A stretch of 64,000 bases of DNA from Zychaea mexicana. Taxonomy: Eukaryota > Mucoromycota > Mucoromycetes > Mucorales > Lichtheimiaceae. The stretch covers positions 26,794 to 90,793 of the forward strand of contig NW_026516818.1 of NCBI RefSeq assembly GCF_025766255.1, written 5' to 3'. The notes below the pieces were generated by a model. It worked only from the letters and a program-made list of their open reading frames with translations, did not search any database and had not been told where the DNA came from. A program made the position numbers and the translations under genes. Positions 1 through 9,908 of the stretch are shown here, piece by piece (position 1 is the first letter of the stretch; each line of letters begins with the position of its first letter).

Positions 1-308
1 TGCAGCAGAAATTTCTACAGCTTAACATTAATCAATCAATAGATATGGCTATAGATAGTGAGGACGAAACTGAAAATAATACATGTAAATGCAAGAGAAA
101 AAATCAAAGAGAACAGAGAAATATAGAACATAGTAATTCATATGAAATTGAGAAGATTGTAGGACATGTGTATACTGATAATAAGTACATATTTGAGGTT
201 AAGTGGGTTGGATATAGTGTAAAGGATAATAGTTGGTTAACAGTTGATAAGTTTAATTCCTGGGAAATGCTACATGAATATATGGCCACACATGGTATTC
301 AGCTCTAA
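1..308 (+). CDS. Chromodomain protein, C-terminal part (runs off left edge)
   Basis: The frame is open from the first bases of the window, so the methionine at 45 need not be the start and a longer protein may continue to the left. It ends with TAA at 306-308. After a charged linker, roughly the last 55 residues form a chromodomain: YEIEKIVGH, then FEVKWVGY and a conserved W in NSWLTV. Chromodomains bind methylated histone tails, and in mobile elements they sit at the C-terminus of integrases (chromoviruses, some Polintons), where they steer insertion. No integrase residues lie inside the window, so that role is inference. The base composition is strongly AT-rich, like the convergent Rep gene next door and unlike the host genes. 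The last 39 bases overlap the 3' end of that gene. Confidence 0.7.
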   Translation, partial: QQKFLQLNINQSIDMAIDSEDETENNTCKCKRKNQREQRNIEHSNSYEIEKIVGHVYTDNKYIFEVKWVGYSVKDNSWLTVDKFNSWEMLHEYMATHGIQL

Positions 309-2129
309 ATTAATTTCTTTACTTATTTGCTTATTAAAAAATTTCATATTGAAACTGACCGCATCAACCTTTTGTTTACTTGCCCAATTATATTTATGTT
401 TTATGCATTCATTAGTTATACTTGTACTTATATTAGTATCTGTTAATTTATTTTTAACGTCAGTTTCTTTTGTTATATCTATATCATCTATTATAGCCTT
501 TTTTATATCCTTATGCTTTTTCAAATATCCTTTTGGCTGTATTTCTTCTACTATTTGCTTGTTTCTCCGTTTATTTTTATTGTGTCTTTTTTTCTTTTTA
601 CGTTTTGGTATATTATTTGGTATGTTGCAGTCACTGCTTTTCTCTGATTCAGATGTACTTACATCTATGTATTTATGTTTCTCTATATCTTCTGGTGGGT
701 TTTCCCAATCAGTAGTATCATTTACAACATCATCACATTTTATATCATTAAACACATCTTCCCAATGCCTACAATCTACTGATGATGGTACCTTTACAGT
801 TGACCATCCTCTATTATTTTGTTGAGGCGGATTATGTTGTTTATTGTTCTGTGTATTATTACTATTATGTTTTTCTTCTTGTTCCTTCATATATTCTTCT
901 GTGTCAGCTAATTCTTGTAGTTCCTCTACTGTTTTATCCATCGGTGTATATTTTTTAATATCATCCTGACCACTATTATGTGCATAACGGATAAATGTAT
1001 GCTGATCTTGGTATTCGTTTTCGAATTCACCTTTGTATAAGTCCTCATATATATCCATGTTTTCATAATACATGAATTTATTTTCATAATCCATCACCTT
1101 CATTGTGTATGGATTCCATATTATATGACCTTTAGGGTTCTTATCAACATAGATAATATATAAACGATTGAGCGTTGGCTCTAACTCATATACTGATTTG
1201 TTTTTGTATAACATGTGCGGCATATAGTTACTATTCAGTATTATTGGCATATTTTTCTTTTTAGTTATTGACTTTGTGAATTTGCCATTAAGTTTTAACT
1301 GTGTTCCTTCTAACATTTGGTTTAAAAATGTTAATTTGAAATCAGAACCTGTTTCTTCATTATACATAAAATCATAATCATCATCCTTATAATCTGACCA
1401 ATCATTTTCTTTATTCATTAGATATGCTCGATGACCACCTTGTTCTAATACATCAATGTTATATGTCTTACCTACATTTGATGGACCTACAATCCAGTAT
1501 TGTGGTATCTTATTTTTGCCACCAAACATTGTTTCAATACCAAACATAGACCACATATATAATTTATTTCCAGGGTTATTTTCCATATCTGCATCATGAA
1601 AGTAAGGATTTAATTTTGATTTTACAGTATCATATTTCCATAGCAATTCTGGATATATTGCGGTAGCCTTCCACATATTAAGCTGCTTAGTAATTAATTG
1701 ATATCCAAGTAACTGTTGGTGCATTTTTCTGGTTTTAATTTCATAATTTGGATCCATATTATAACAAATATAATCTTTTCCTTTCATACAATAGCTAATA
1801 GACTTTTGTGGATTACCACCTGGTTTAATATTTGGAGTAACACCATCAATAGTAAAGAATTTACGTGCTGTTTTTGTGTCGAATCGCTCATCCATTTGTA
1901 TCTATATGTGTACATGTTTCTCATTGGTTTCTGGTGCAATTTTATCACATGCAATTGCCTTTTCAATTCGATAACCAATACGTTTATGTTTTATAAACCA
2001 TTCCATGATTTGTTCTTTTGATAAATGGAAGTCCTTACAAATATATGTGAACAGCCCTTTAGTGTTTTGGAATCGGAATTCTTTGCCGCCCTACGAGGAA
2101 TCTGCACCAGAGGTGTTACCCTCTAACAT
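270..2129 (-). pseudogene. CRESS-DNA-virus-like Rep (HUH endonuclease + SF3 helicase), interrupted by two in-frame TAG codons
   Basis: Replication-initiator protein of the type that nicks and unwinds circular single-stranded DNA. Reading leftward, an ATG at 2129-2127 opens a frame that meets TAG at 2093-2091 and TAG at 1904-1902, then runs uninterrupted for 541 codons from 1895 to a third TAG at 272-270. The segment between the first two TAGs holds a motif I-like LFTY and the HVH of motif II. The long segment holds motif III YCMK near residue 35, Walker A GPSNVGKT near 137, Walker B-like FMYNE near 176 and motif C IILNSN near 218. About 230 residues of Lys/Asn/Asp-rich tail follow that I cannot assign. 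Endogenous copies of such Reps are known from fungal genomes. The stops suggest decay; reading TAG as sense is an alternative. Composition is AT-rich, unlike the host genes. Confidence 0.8.
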
Positions 2130-2191
2130 TGCATCGGAAAATTGAGGATTTGAGGATTTGAGGAATCTCACATATTCTCGAATTCTTCCAA

Positions 2192-2416
2192 TTATTTTAT
2201 TGCATGTATTATTTTTAGTTTTTTATCAACTTTAGCCTGTGTAAGGTCTTTTTCGAGTTCTGACCTCAGTTGTGTGACAAGAGGTTCATACTCAATATGC
2301 TGATGGTTTTCAGCAAGGTGTTTTGCTCTTTTAATTAAGAGCGTCAATGTAACTCCTAATATAGGAACAAATTCAGCCATAATGGCTAAGAATGCGAGAA
2401 GGTTGAGTTGGTTCAT
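2192..2416 (-). CDS. Small hypothetical protein with one N-terminal membrane segment
   Basis: A 74-codon frame with ATG at 2416 and TAA at 2192. Residues about 5-27 are strongly hydrophobic and look like a membrane helix. The remainder is charged and helix-prone, rich in Lys and Glu, possibly a short coiled coil. I do not recognise a family. It lies just upstream of the Rep-like gene on the same strand and shares its AT-rich composition, so it may belong to the same inserted element; that link rests on position only. A short direct repeat (three copies of a TTGAGGAT-like unit, 2142-2165) sits between the two. It could also be a chance frame. Confidence 0.4.
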   Translation of the reverse strand: MNQLNLLAFLAIMAEFVPILGVTLTLLIKRAKHLAENHQHIEYEPLVTQLRSELEKDLTQAKVDKKLKIIHAIK

Positions 2417-2672
2417 GTCGATTGTTGAAGTAATACTGTAAAAATAAAAAATATAACAAATATATTTTGCTTTATATTCTGTGGTATTATTTTTATATTA
2501 AAAAAAATTCAATTTTTATTTTTTTTCAAAAATTTAATTGTATGTATGCCAAGACATTCGTGCATGAATTATTTCAATAAAAATTAGTTTGGCTATCCTG
2601 ACATATCTTAGCTAATTAGTCATCTAGGGTTACTAGACTGCATTAAAATTATCATAACTATGGCCGGTCCCC

Positions 2673-2749
2673 AAGGTAGATACAAGGTAGACACAAGGTG
2701 GATGTAAGGTGGGCTGAAGGGGGACGTAAGGTGGACGCAAGGTGGCCTT
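2673..2749. repeat. 11-bp minisatellite, seven copies
   Basis: Seven consecutive degenerate 11-bp units begin at 2673, 2684, 2695, 2706, 2717, 2728 and 2739. Each starts AAGGTRG or a one-base variant. The reading frame across it on the minus strand has no family resemblance, so I treat it as repeat DNA. Confidence 0.85.
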
Positions 2750-2969
2750 TTCACGAGTTTCTGAATTTAAAATTAAACAGGTATAATATAACCTAAGGTG
2801 CATCCACAACTCGCTGTATGATGGATTTCGTAAGCCACTAAGCATAAAACCTATATTGAATTTTCGTAATCCTGGAAAACCAGGGATTTTAGCAGCGCTT
2901 TATACTCTATTAAACAGTACGTCCAGTCAGGTCATCAGTGTAGAAATATACAGAAATATAAGATAGAGC

Positions 2970-3743
2970 TTACTGGTCATGTATAAGCTTGATAGCTTTA
3001 GAGCTATGCAGATCACGAATCATCTTTTCAAGGCACTGGAGTAGCTGCTTATATAAACCTCCACATTGGTGCATATCATCAATGACGAGTTTCTCGTATA
3101 CTGAAACATTGTCTAGCCCATCAAATTTCCAAAATGCATTCTGAATTCAAGTAATCAAAAGCTACAGTCGACCCCCGTTAACGTCAACCCTCAGGGTACC
3201 AGTAAAAGTGTTGACCATATCGAGGGTTGACGACCACCGGGGGTAGAGAATAGGCAAAATCTTTAACTATTAAATTTGAAAGGGTACCAGCGAATCGGTT
3301 GACGCTATCGGGGGTTGACATTATCGGGGTTGACGTTAACGGGGGTTGACTGTATCAGCATACAATTATGATATTCCAGAATTTTCTTATATACAATAAA
3401 TGTCTGCACCTTGACTGGAAAGATTGAGTGTTTCTTGCAAAATTTCTTGATCTTGCTGCAATTCCTTTACTGATTGCTTCAAAGTACAGTTCTTGCATGT
3501 CATCTGAGCTTCGAGATTTCATTCCATTTACCGCCAATCCAGAATATACCGTTTCAGTATAGCATCTCAGGCACAAATACGTGGTATTTCCACTCTTGAC
3601 ATTAGCTACTAATCTTTTATCTGGTAGGTCGCAGCAGTATGCTGCTAATAGGGGGATTGTTCGATATATTCCATCGAACAGTCCTTTAAAAAACAGAGCT
3701 GATGGATACCATATGATAAAATAATTTGTATCAAGCGAATCAG
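2970..3743 (-). pseudogene. Plavaka (KDZ)-type transposase fossil, split by a MITE
   Basis: Two decayed coding pieces lie on the minus strand on either side of the element at 3165-3352. The upstream piece (about 3743-3358) reads LAAYCCDLPDKRL and then a CLRC pair, matching the Plavaka block in which an aromatic-rich 'GDYPEQ'-like motif precedes a Cys-x-x-Cys. The downstream piece (about 3155-2970) carries FWKF, then IDDMHQCGGLYKQLL, matching the 'PDxLHQLxxGVxKHL' block of the same family. There is at least one stop (TGA) just after the MITE junction. Plavaka transposases are DDE-type enzymes of cut-and-paste elements common in fungi. The family call rests on these two motif blocks in the right order and spacing. 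No terminal repeats were found. Confidence 0.55.
3165..3352. mobile_element. MITE with ~27-bp terminal inverted repeats and TA target duplication
   Basis: A 188-bp element. The left end begins CAGTCGACCCCCGTTAACGT and the right end is its inverted copy with one early mismatch (CAGTCAACCCCC when reversed), giving about 27 matched terminal bases. It is flanked by TA at 3163-3164 and at 3353-3354, as expected for Tc1/mariner-pogo transposition. The interior repeats GGTTGACG-type words. It has no coding capacity. It sits inside the Plavaka transposase fossil, so it inserted after that gene. Confidence 0.85.
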
Positions 3744-4229
3744 TATTTATGATGAATAATCAGTAATCATAATTTATTTTTTATATTACTACTTAATATA
3801 TTATTCTATAATTTAAGATCATTATAGGTTGCTCTCATTTCGCTCCGAACAGAGAACCCAAAATAGTTTTGCAAGAATCCAAAGTCCTCTCTACTCAGAT
3901 CGAACATAAAGGCGCACCGCGCCAAGAAACTTCCTTTTCTGTACAACCCCGAGGTGTTGCATGAATAACAACGCGATTGCCATAAGAAACTTTGTACCCG
4001 ACTGTATATATATATATATATATACGCTGTGAATATAGTAGAAGCTAATAAATAAATTTCTCTATAACTCACTTCATCCATTGCCTCTCTATTTTTGTTA
4101 ATACCTATTATGCCAAACAACAGCAACAACCACAACAACTTTCAAAGCTTGATGTGGACACCCGCCAGTTAATCATCAGATCCTCAGCAACAGCAGCAGA
4201 CACAGCAACGGCAAGATTCAGAAGCACCG

Positions 4230-5027
4230 ATGCAAGCACAAGAATCCCAAGTTCAAGATGCATTGCCTGCAACAGCGGCCATTGATGGTGATGACAATGA
4301 TGGCAGCAACGACATGACATCAACTCCACCCGGTTCGCAGACACCTGTTCGTACTTCTACACGACGCCATACATGGGACGAGGCTCACATCGACGCTCTC
4401 ATTACTGCTGTTAGAACTAGATACGATAGACTGAAGACTGTCATTGAAACGCAAGCCAAAGGCCGCATCTGGAACGAAATACTTTCTGAATATGTTGCAG
4501 CTGATTTGTTGGGTCGAAGTAAAGAAGCATTGCAGAAGAAATGGCAAGATCTGGTCGATGAATATCGCGATGTTAGGGCTATGATTCGCAACAGTGGTGA
4601 GAACGGCCCTTCAGGTCAGGAGCGATGGTGCTACTACGACGCTGTAGACAGAATTGTGGGAACTGACCCTGCAATTGTACCTCCTGTCACGATGGATTCC
4701 CTCGATGGCCTCATTGTCAATAGCACCCGACGAGAAAGGGATAACGATGACGATGTCAGCAAGCGGTCCACACAGCGACGACGAACAGCGGCATTTCAAG
4801 AGCTTGTCCTTGAGAATGCCGATCGGCAAACCGATCGCCTCATTGCCAGCATCAGCGAGGCATTCCAGCGGTTTGAGGAAGCAGAAGACCGGCGTTCGCG
4901 AGAGGCGCAGGAAGCAGAAGACCGCCGGCATGATATGTACTTGCAGACACTAAGAAATTTGTTTGGTAGCCCTACAAACACAAATAGAAGTGGAGAGCCT
5001 AGTAATTTTAACGAAGAAGAACAATAA
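4230..5027 (+). CDS. Myb/trihelix-like DNA-binding protein, probable PIF/Harbinger accessory gene
   Basis: Single-exon 265-residue protein starting at ATG 4230. Residues about 48-130 form a Myb/SANT-like (trihelix-type) domain: an initial conserved W in HTWDEAHIDALI, a second region RIWNEILSEYV, and a third tryptophan in KKWQDLVDEYRD. Beyond about residue 180 the chain is acidic and helical with ALVLEN-like and EAEDRRSREAQ coiled-coil segments. PIF/Harbinger transposons encode exactly such a Myb-like partner, which helps bring the nuclease to the DNA. The converging gene just downstream is a Harbinger nuclease fragment, which strongly supports this reading. The frame is intact, unlike the nuclease. 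A (TA)n run at 4005-4024 and a TATA-rich stretch lie upstream. No stop or frameshift was seen. Confidence 0.75.
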   Translation: MQAQESQVQDALPATAAIDGDDNDGSNDMTSTPPGSQTPVRTSTRRHTWDEAHIDALITAVRTRYDRLKTVIETQAKGRIWNEILSEYVAADLLGRSKEALQKKWQDLVDEYRDVRAMIRNSGENGPSGQERWCYYDAVDRIVGTDPAIVPPVTMDSLDGLIVNSTRRERDNDDDVSKRSTQRRRTAAFQELVLENADRQTDRLIASISEAFQRFEEAEDRRSREAQEAEDRRHDMYLQTLRNLFGSPTNTNRSGEPSNFNEEEQ

Positions 5028-5297
5028 ATTTTTTCATATTATAATATGACATTTATTCAGAATTGTTAAAAGTGTATCTAGAATACCCTGTGTGATGATT
5101 AATATCTTCTAATATAGCACTTTACTGCACTTTACAGAATGTGAAGAAGAAAACTAGTCATGACATTACAGACAATAACTGCTACGAAAAGATGCCTAAT
5201 AATTTTATACGCGAACTTTTAGTACCAAGCAGCACTTCACGTCAATATCTAAAAGATATAGAGCAGATATACTGGAGCAATGTATAAGGTATTGCGT

Positions 5298-5714
5298 TTA
5301 TTGATTTGAGGACAATGATTCTTTAAGCATATCGCGTTTCTGACGCCCTTGTGCAAACAACCTTGTACTGTCTTCTCTAGCACTAGACTGTCTATCAGTA
5401 TCTATTATTGATATACGTCCGGTTTGTTCATCCTCTTCTGTGTTCAATGGAAACAGTTCGTCAGAGTGCGGATCGAGCTGCTCGATACAGATATTATGGA
5501 GTATGCAACAGGCATAAATCACCAGCGTCAGGCTTGTATGATCCATGAGGTACATGTAATTTCGCATAAACCTCCACCGGGAAACAAGACGACCGAATGC
5601 TCGCTCAATAGCCATTCGCATTGAAGAATGGACTTTGTTGAATCGTTTTTCCGCTGGATCAGTTGATGAGCTAGGATACGGCGTCATGATTGTTGGCCGC
5701 AGATGAAATATCAA
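5298..5714 (-). pseudogene. PIF/Harbinger (HARBI1-like) nuclease, C-terminal fragment
   Basis: About 138 codons read leftward and end at 5298. The sequence FNKVHSSMRMAIERAFG, followed by LVSRWRF and then YACCILHNICIE, matches the last part of DDE_Tnp_4 nucleases, where ER.FG and C..LHN are conserved. The N-terminal half with the first catalytic aspartates is absent: homology stops at about 5710 and no remnant is visible in any frame upstream. It converges on the Myb-like gene with a 270-bp gap, the usual two-gene Harbinger layout. The frame has no methionine at its open 5' end, consistent with truncation. I found no convincing terminal inverted repeats for the whole element. Confidence 0.8.
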
Positions 5715-6016
5715 AAACCATTTAAGCCTTGGAAGGTCGTTTTAGGTGTCCGAAAGGCTACAAACGACAACAAACAGTAATTTTTGGACGTTTGGGATTC
5801 CAACCCGGATATGGCACAATGCATAATTCTAATGGCATAGCCTACAATGGTTAATATCTTAGTGGACTTTTAAGTGAATTAAAGTGGTGACAACGAGATT
5901 ATGATTTTTACGTTATCTTTTTGGTATGTGGTGGCTCGTGCGTAAAGAAGCGCACAAAATGTGGGCTCGATAAACGGTAGTTGCTGCAACGGCGACCATT
6001 ACTAGAAGTAGTACTA
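5715..6016. other. No gene seen
   Basis: This 300-bp stretch lies between the truncated Harbinger nuclease and the MITE at 6017. I see no family match in any frame and no repeat. It may contain the junction where the nuclease 5' half was lost. Confidence 0.5.
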
Positions 6017-6177
6017 CAGTGGTTCCCCGTTTAATTTCAACCTTGAAGGGGGTTTATAAAGTGCTGTATATTACTGAGGGTTGACACAAAACGAGCGTAA
6101 TTCAAGCAGTGTTCTATGCTTAAAGCGGGTATAGAAAAACTCTTATTGAGAAAGTGAAATTAAACGGGGAACCACTG
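6017..6177. mobile_element. MITE family A, copy 1 (TA-flanked)
   Basis: A 161-bp element. The left end is CAGTGGTTCCCCGTTTAATT and the right end is its inverted copy for about 23 bp. TA dinucleotides flank it at 6015-6016 and 6178-6179. The interior shares GGGTTGACACAAAACGAG and a TCAAGCAGTGTTCTATGC block with the copy at 32128-32305, so the two are members of one family. There is no coding capacity; movement would depend on a Tc1/mariner-pogo type transposase supplied from elsewhere. Confidence 0.9.
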
Positions 6178-8560
6178 TACGTATGCTCATTTTACCTGTG
6201 AACTGTACTACGAAAACAGATAATATTATATAAATCGTTATTATGGGTAATCCTCGAGCTTCTCCTAGATACATACATATTATTGCTATATATACAAACG
6301 TTAGTAGTAGTACTAGTAGCGAAAACGAACAACTGAAGCAGATAATAGCAAGGCACGCACTCTCTTCGACTGAAAAAAAAAACAGTTTCACAAATACCTC
6401 AAGGCAGACTCACAGCAAGAGGCGCGCACAAGGAGACAGCCGACCACAAAGGTAAGGGACCATCAAGGAATGTTAAAGATGAGTATCTGCGTCGTGTTAA
6501 TCCAACATGGCTTCGCTTAATAAGGCTTAATAAGGCAGGACAAAGAGCCGGAGCATTTGCACAGGTAAAGTATCAACGTGAGTAAGAAGTTCCAATTTAG
6601 GTCAGAATTTTGCGCAAACGAACCCCCCCCCGTGGTGCTTTCCGGGCAACGTTTAGCCAATACAATCGGCTGACGCGTTTGTAGTTCCTTTATTCTTTGC
6701 ACTTTTCTTGATAAAATCAAAACAGTACTTGGTCTAATTGATATTTCAAGTTATCATGGGCGGGTCTACTTTATCAGTAGTAGCATAAAATTGGTGGATG
6801 ATGGTACTTTACTAGCAGCCAGCATCAACTCATCATGAGCGGGTCTGCATTAGCAGTAACAGTATACACTCAGGATGGAGGATTCTACTTTACCAGCAGC
6901 AACGCAAACTCATCATGGGCTGGTCCACTCTAGAAGCAACATCAACATACACTTGGGATGAGCTGGTTTGTAATGATAAGGTAAGCCGTCAGAGTCTCTT
7001 CTGTGTCGGGAGAAATCTGTAAATAAGCGCTTCTTTTTCTATTGATGTCGATGTAAAAAGAACGGCGACTCGTTTCATCATGACGGATCCTTAGAGAAAG
7101 GTCGACTTGATGCTTGATTGTATGGGTCTTGGTCAGATGGATAGGAGAAAACTGGAGAGAAAGCTTTTTCTATAACTCAGTCATATACAAACGAGCAATC
7201 ATCCACTGCACACGGTGCAGTTCGGAGAACTGTTAACGGATAGCGAAAATGGTAAAGCAACAGTTGACGAGCACGGTTCAAAATAAAAGATGCGATGGGA
7301 TTAAGTGTATTTTAACGATGCCCGTACACAAACAACGTTATGCACCACACTTACAGTCAAAAGGTACTGATAGACTGAAATTGTATGTAAACTACGCTAT
7401 ATATCTTGTCAGTTACGCCTATTCTCCCGTCATTTACTGCTCGCAGAAAAGCACTTCTTCCGTGAATCTACTTGCTCATTCGCATTCGTGTCTTTATTTT
7501 CGCTTGACACGGTGCCGTGCACGGCCCCACTCACAAACAAGCGGCGACGTCGTCGGAGGTACAGCTGCCCATAGTGAAAGACACGTACCACCACATACCG
7601 CCGCAGCACATTTGTTTAGATGACCACCAAGCACACCCCCTTTCCTTTCCTTTCGTGATAGTCCCTTTGAGCCATATGCTGAAAGCCATACTATTAAGCA
7701 AAAGCCAATGAAAATCCATGGAACTTGGTGGAACTTTTTGGAGTCCCGAACGTGACAGTCAAAAAAACGTCTATATAAAGCGAGCAGTTTCGCTTTTCTT
7801 TTACTTCTTTTTTTTTCTTCACTTTAGTTCGTTTTGGAAAGGCATTGGGCTGTATGCGCGGGAGTCACTGTCCGTGCTATGATCAGTTCCGTGCCAGTGC
7901 TGGCGATTGTTCAGAGTTTTCTGATGATTGGATGGGCTCAGTGGTCCGCCATGAAGAGATGACTGCAATGTACCAGTGCGGGTCAGTGGAGGGTGAGGAA
8001 CGAACAGATTATTATTACTATTATTTATTACACACATTATTACACACAAATAAAAAAAAAATGATAAACACTATAAACAAATCTTTATTCTTTCTCGCAC
8101 TCTTCTCATAAACGTTTTACCGTTTTTTGCTTTTTTTGCTTTGCCCTTTTTATGTGCTTGACAAGTTCAGAGCTCTTTTTTTATTTTATTTTTATTTTTT
8201 TTCGCGACCATCCTTGTTTTTCTCATGTATCATACATCACCCGCACATACGTCGAAGGAATAACACAACGTCCGATTGGCTTTGTGTTATTACTGCTGAG
8301 GGAGGTGGTTAATAAATTGAGCAAGCTAAACAACAAGGTCAACTTCAAGCAGCAGCTTGTATAATTTAATAGTAGTTCTAGGATGACGCGCTTACTATGT
8401 TAAAAACAGCCATGCTGTTCTAGAGTCTGCTTCTTGGCAAGCTGGCCACATCCATCATTGCGGGCTTGGGGGTGGTGGTTGATCGGCAATCGATGATTGC
8501 CGTGGCTATATACTTGTATAAGGGAGCTTTTTTTATATCTTTGTTACACAATCCACCACA
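6178..8560. other. Gene-poor stretch, apart from a tandem array
   Basis: Apart from the 80-bp array (listed separately) I see nothing I can name. A run of nine C lies near 6624. A TATATAAA-type box at about 7772 is followed by pyrimidine-rich sequence that looks like a promoter and 5' leader, but no family-matching frame follows. Another TATA-like stretch lies near 8505. Confidence 0.45.
6753..6972. repeat. 80-bp degenerate tandem repeat, about 2.7 copies
   Basis: The word TCATGRGCKGGTC recurs at 6753, 6833 and 6913, exactly 80 bp apart. The rest of each unit also aligns (TTTA.CAG.AG...AGCA-CAAC). The copies are diverged, so the array is old. It is not part of any recognised gene. Confidence 0.75.
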
Positions 8561-8663
8561 TCACACCGCAGTCGATGCAACAACGGCCGAGACTTTCTAC
8601 AATATCTCACTGGTTTCATGAATATTGACGCAGTACAACTTCCAAACAAACATCTTTTTCAAT

Positions 8664-8999
8664 ATGAGCAACATTGACCTGAACCCTGTAGAGAGACCCT
8701 TTGATCATCGGCTTGAGCTTTGCATTAACCGAATCTTATACACTCCTAGTCATCCTGGTAATAAGCTATTGATTATGCTGTTCTTCTTCCACTACTGCTT
8801 CGAGCACTTCTATAACACTATCCGCTATCATCCCCCGACCCCTCGTTTTTACCTGCCTCTGCCAGGTACTTTTCTTTTTGGATTTGAATTTACCAATATA
8901 ACTTGTGACAAGACATCCATTCTTAAGTGCATCATCAGCCGCCTTTGTAAATATTCGTATAAGAGATCAAGAGATCGCAAACGAAATCATATCGCGTAA
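8664..8999 (+). CDS. Hypothetical protein, 111 residues
   Basis: ATG at 8664 opens 111 codons ending in TAA. A TATA-like stretch lies about 155 bp upstream. The sequence has a hydrophobic middle (LLIMLFFFHYC) and an ordered-looking tail (PRFYLPLPGTFLFGFEF). I do not recognise a family. Its neighbours are broken genes, so it may itself be a remnant of a multi-copy accessory family. Coding status is uncertain. Confidence 0.3.
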   Translation: MSNIDLNPVERPFDHRLELCINRILYTPSHPGNKLLIMLFFFHYCFEHFYNTIRYHPPTPRFYLPLPGTFLFGFEFTNITCDKTSILKCIISRLCKYSYKRSRDRKRNHIA

Positions 9000-9082
9000 G
9001 CCCATATCGGGCTACTGCTTACATAAACTGGATCATACGAGTGTATTGTTGTCGTGCTTTACATAATTCGGATGGATTGCTT

Positions 9083-9786
9083 CTATGCTATCATTAAAGT
9101 ATCGATGCAAAGCGGGCTGTGTTGACTCGTACACAAGAGAAAGATATTTGACAAGGCCAACAGCTCGTGCACAGATGGATCGATAAAGAGCAATTGGCTG
9201 GTTGTGATTGTGGCGATGGCTTGCTTGAAACTTGTAAATCGTTCAGTCACGTTTGTGCCTCGATACATCCATGGCTGCAAGGGATTTGGGTTTCGCATAT
9301 CATCCAATATGGTTTCTGGAGTAGAGACGAAAATATCCTGATCGTGATCTGTTGGTGTAGTATCGGTAGTGGCAATTAGGGCGTGTAATGTGGGTGTCGT
9401 GCGGTGCAGGATGCTGTTGCGGCTTGCTGTAGCATCATCTGTGAGAAACAAATCAGACGTATCTGGTGCTGCTGATACTTTCCGGGGTTGCATATTGAGC
9501 AAGTCTGCTTCTTGATCAACGACATCTTGGATAAATACGCATCATGAACGTCTAGATTGATTTGTTTGCGTGTGCATTCCAACCAAAAGCGCTCAAAGTC
9601 TTGCGTTTGCTTGTAGATGCCCAGCTTTTTATCTAAGCGCGTCTTGTCCAAGGCGAGCAGTGGTGAATTGATGATACAGGATTTTGCATTTGATACCGGC
9701 CACGAACCGCCAGGTTTTCCGCTTACGAAGAATAACTTTGTTCGCTTATGAAGCACAAACTTCTCCGCTTCAGTAGCGTAAGGCAA
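9083..9786 (-). pseudogene. Broken gene of unknown family (two frames joined by a frameshift)
   Basis: Two overlapping minus-strand reading frames, 9786-9376 and about 9540-9083, appear to be one coding sequence. The upstream frame is protein-like until a DVHDAYL segment near 9540, after which the coding signal continues in the other frame with IQDVVDQEADLL. A one-base change near 9530 would explain it. No domain is recognised. It lies head-to-head with the PD-(D/E)XK-like pseudogene beginning at 9909. It could be an accessory or selfish gene family of this fungal group, but that is a guess from its company. Confidence 0.4.
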
Positions 9787-9908
9787 TCATTGACTAGTGG
9801 TGGGTAAAGCCTGTGCCAAAACTGAACAGTTCTTCTATATTATGCGCCGCTTGCCGCTCGTTGCCATGAAAAAACAATCAAACTAATGGGCAATGTGAGC
9901 TTTTCACT

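Noticed and set aside
7249..7623. 124-residue plus-strand frame
   Set aside because: No recognisable motif, no conserved-looking segment, and no splice or promoter context that supports it.
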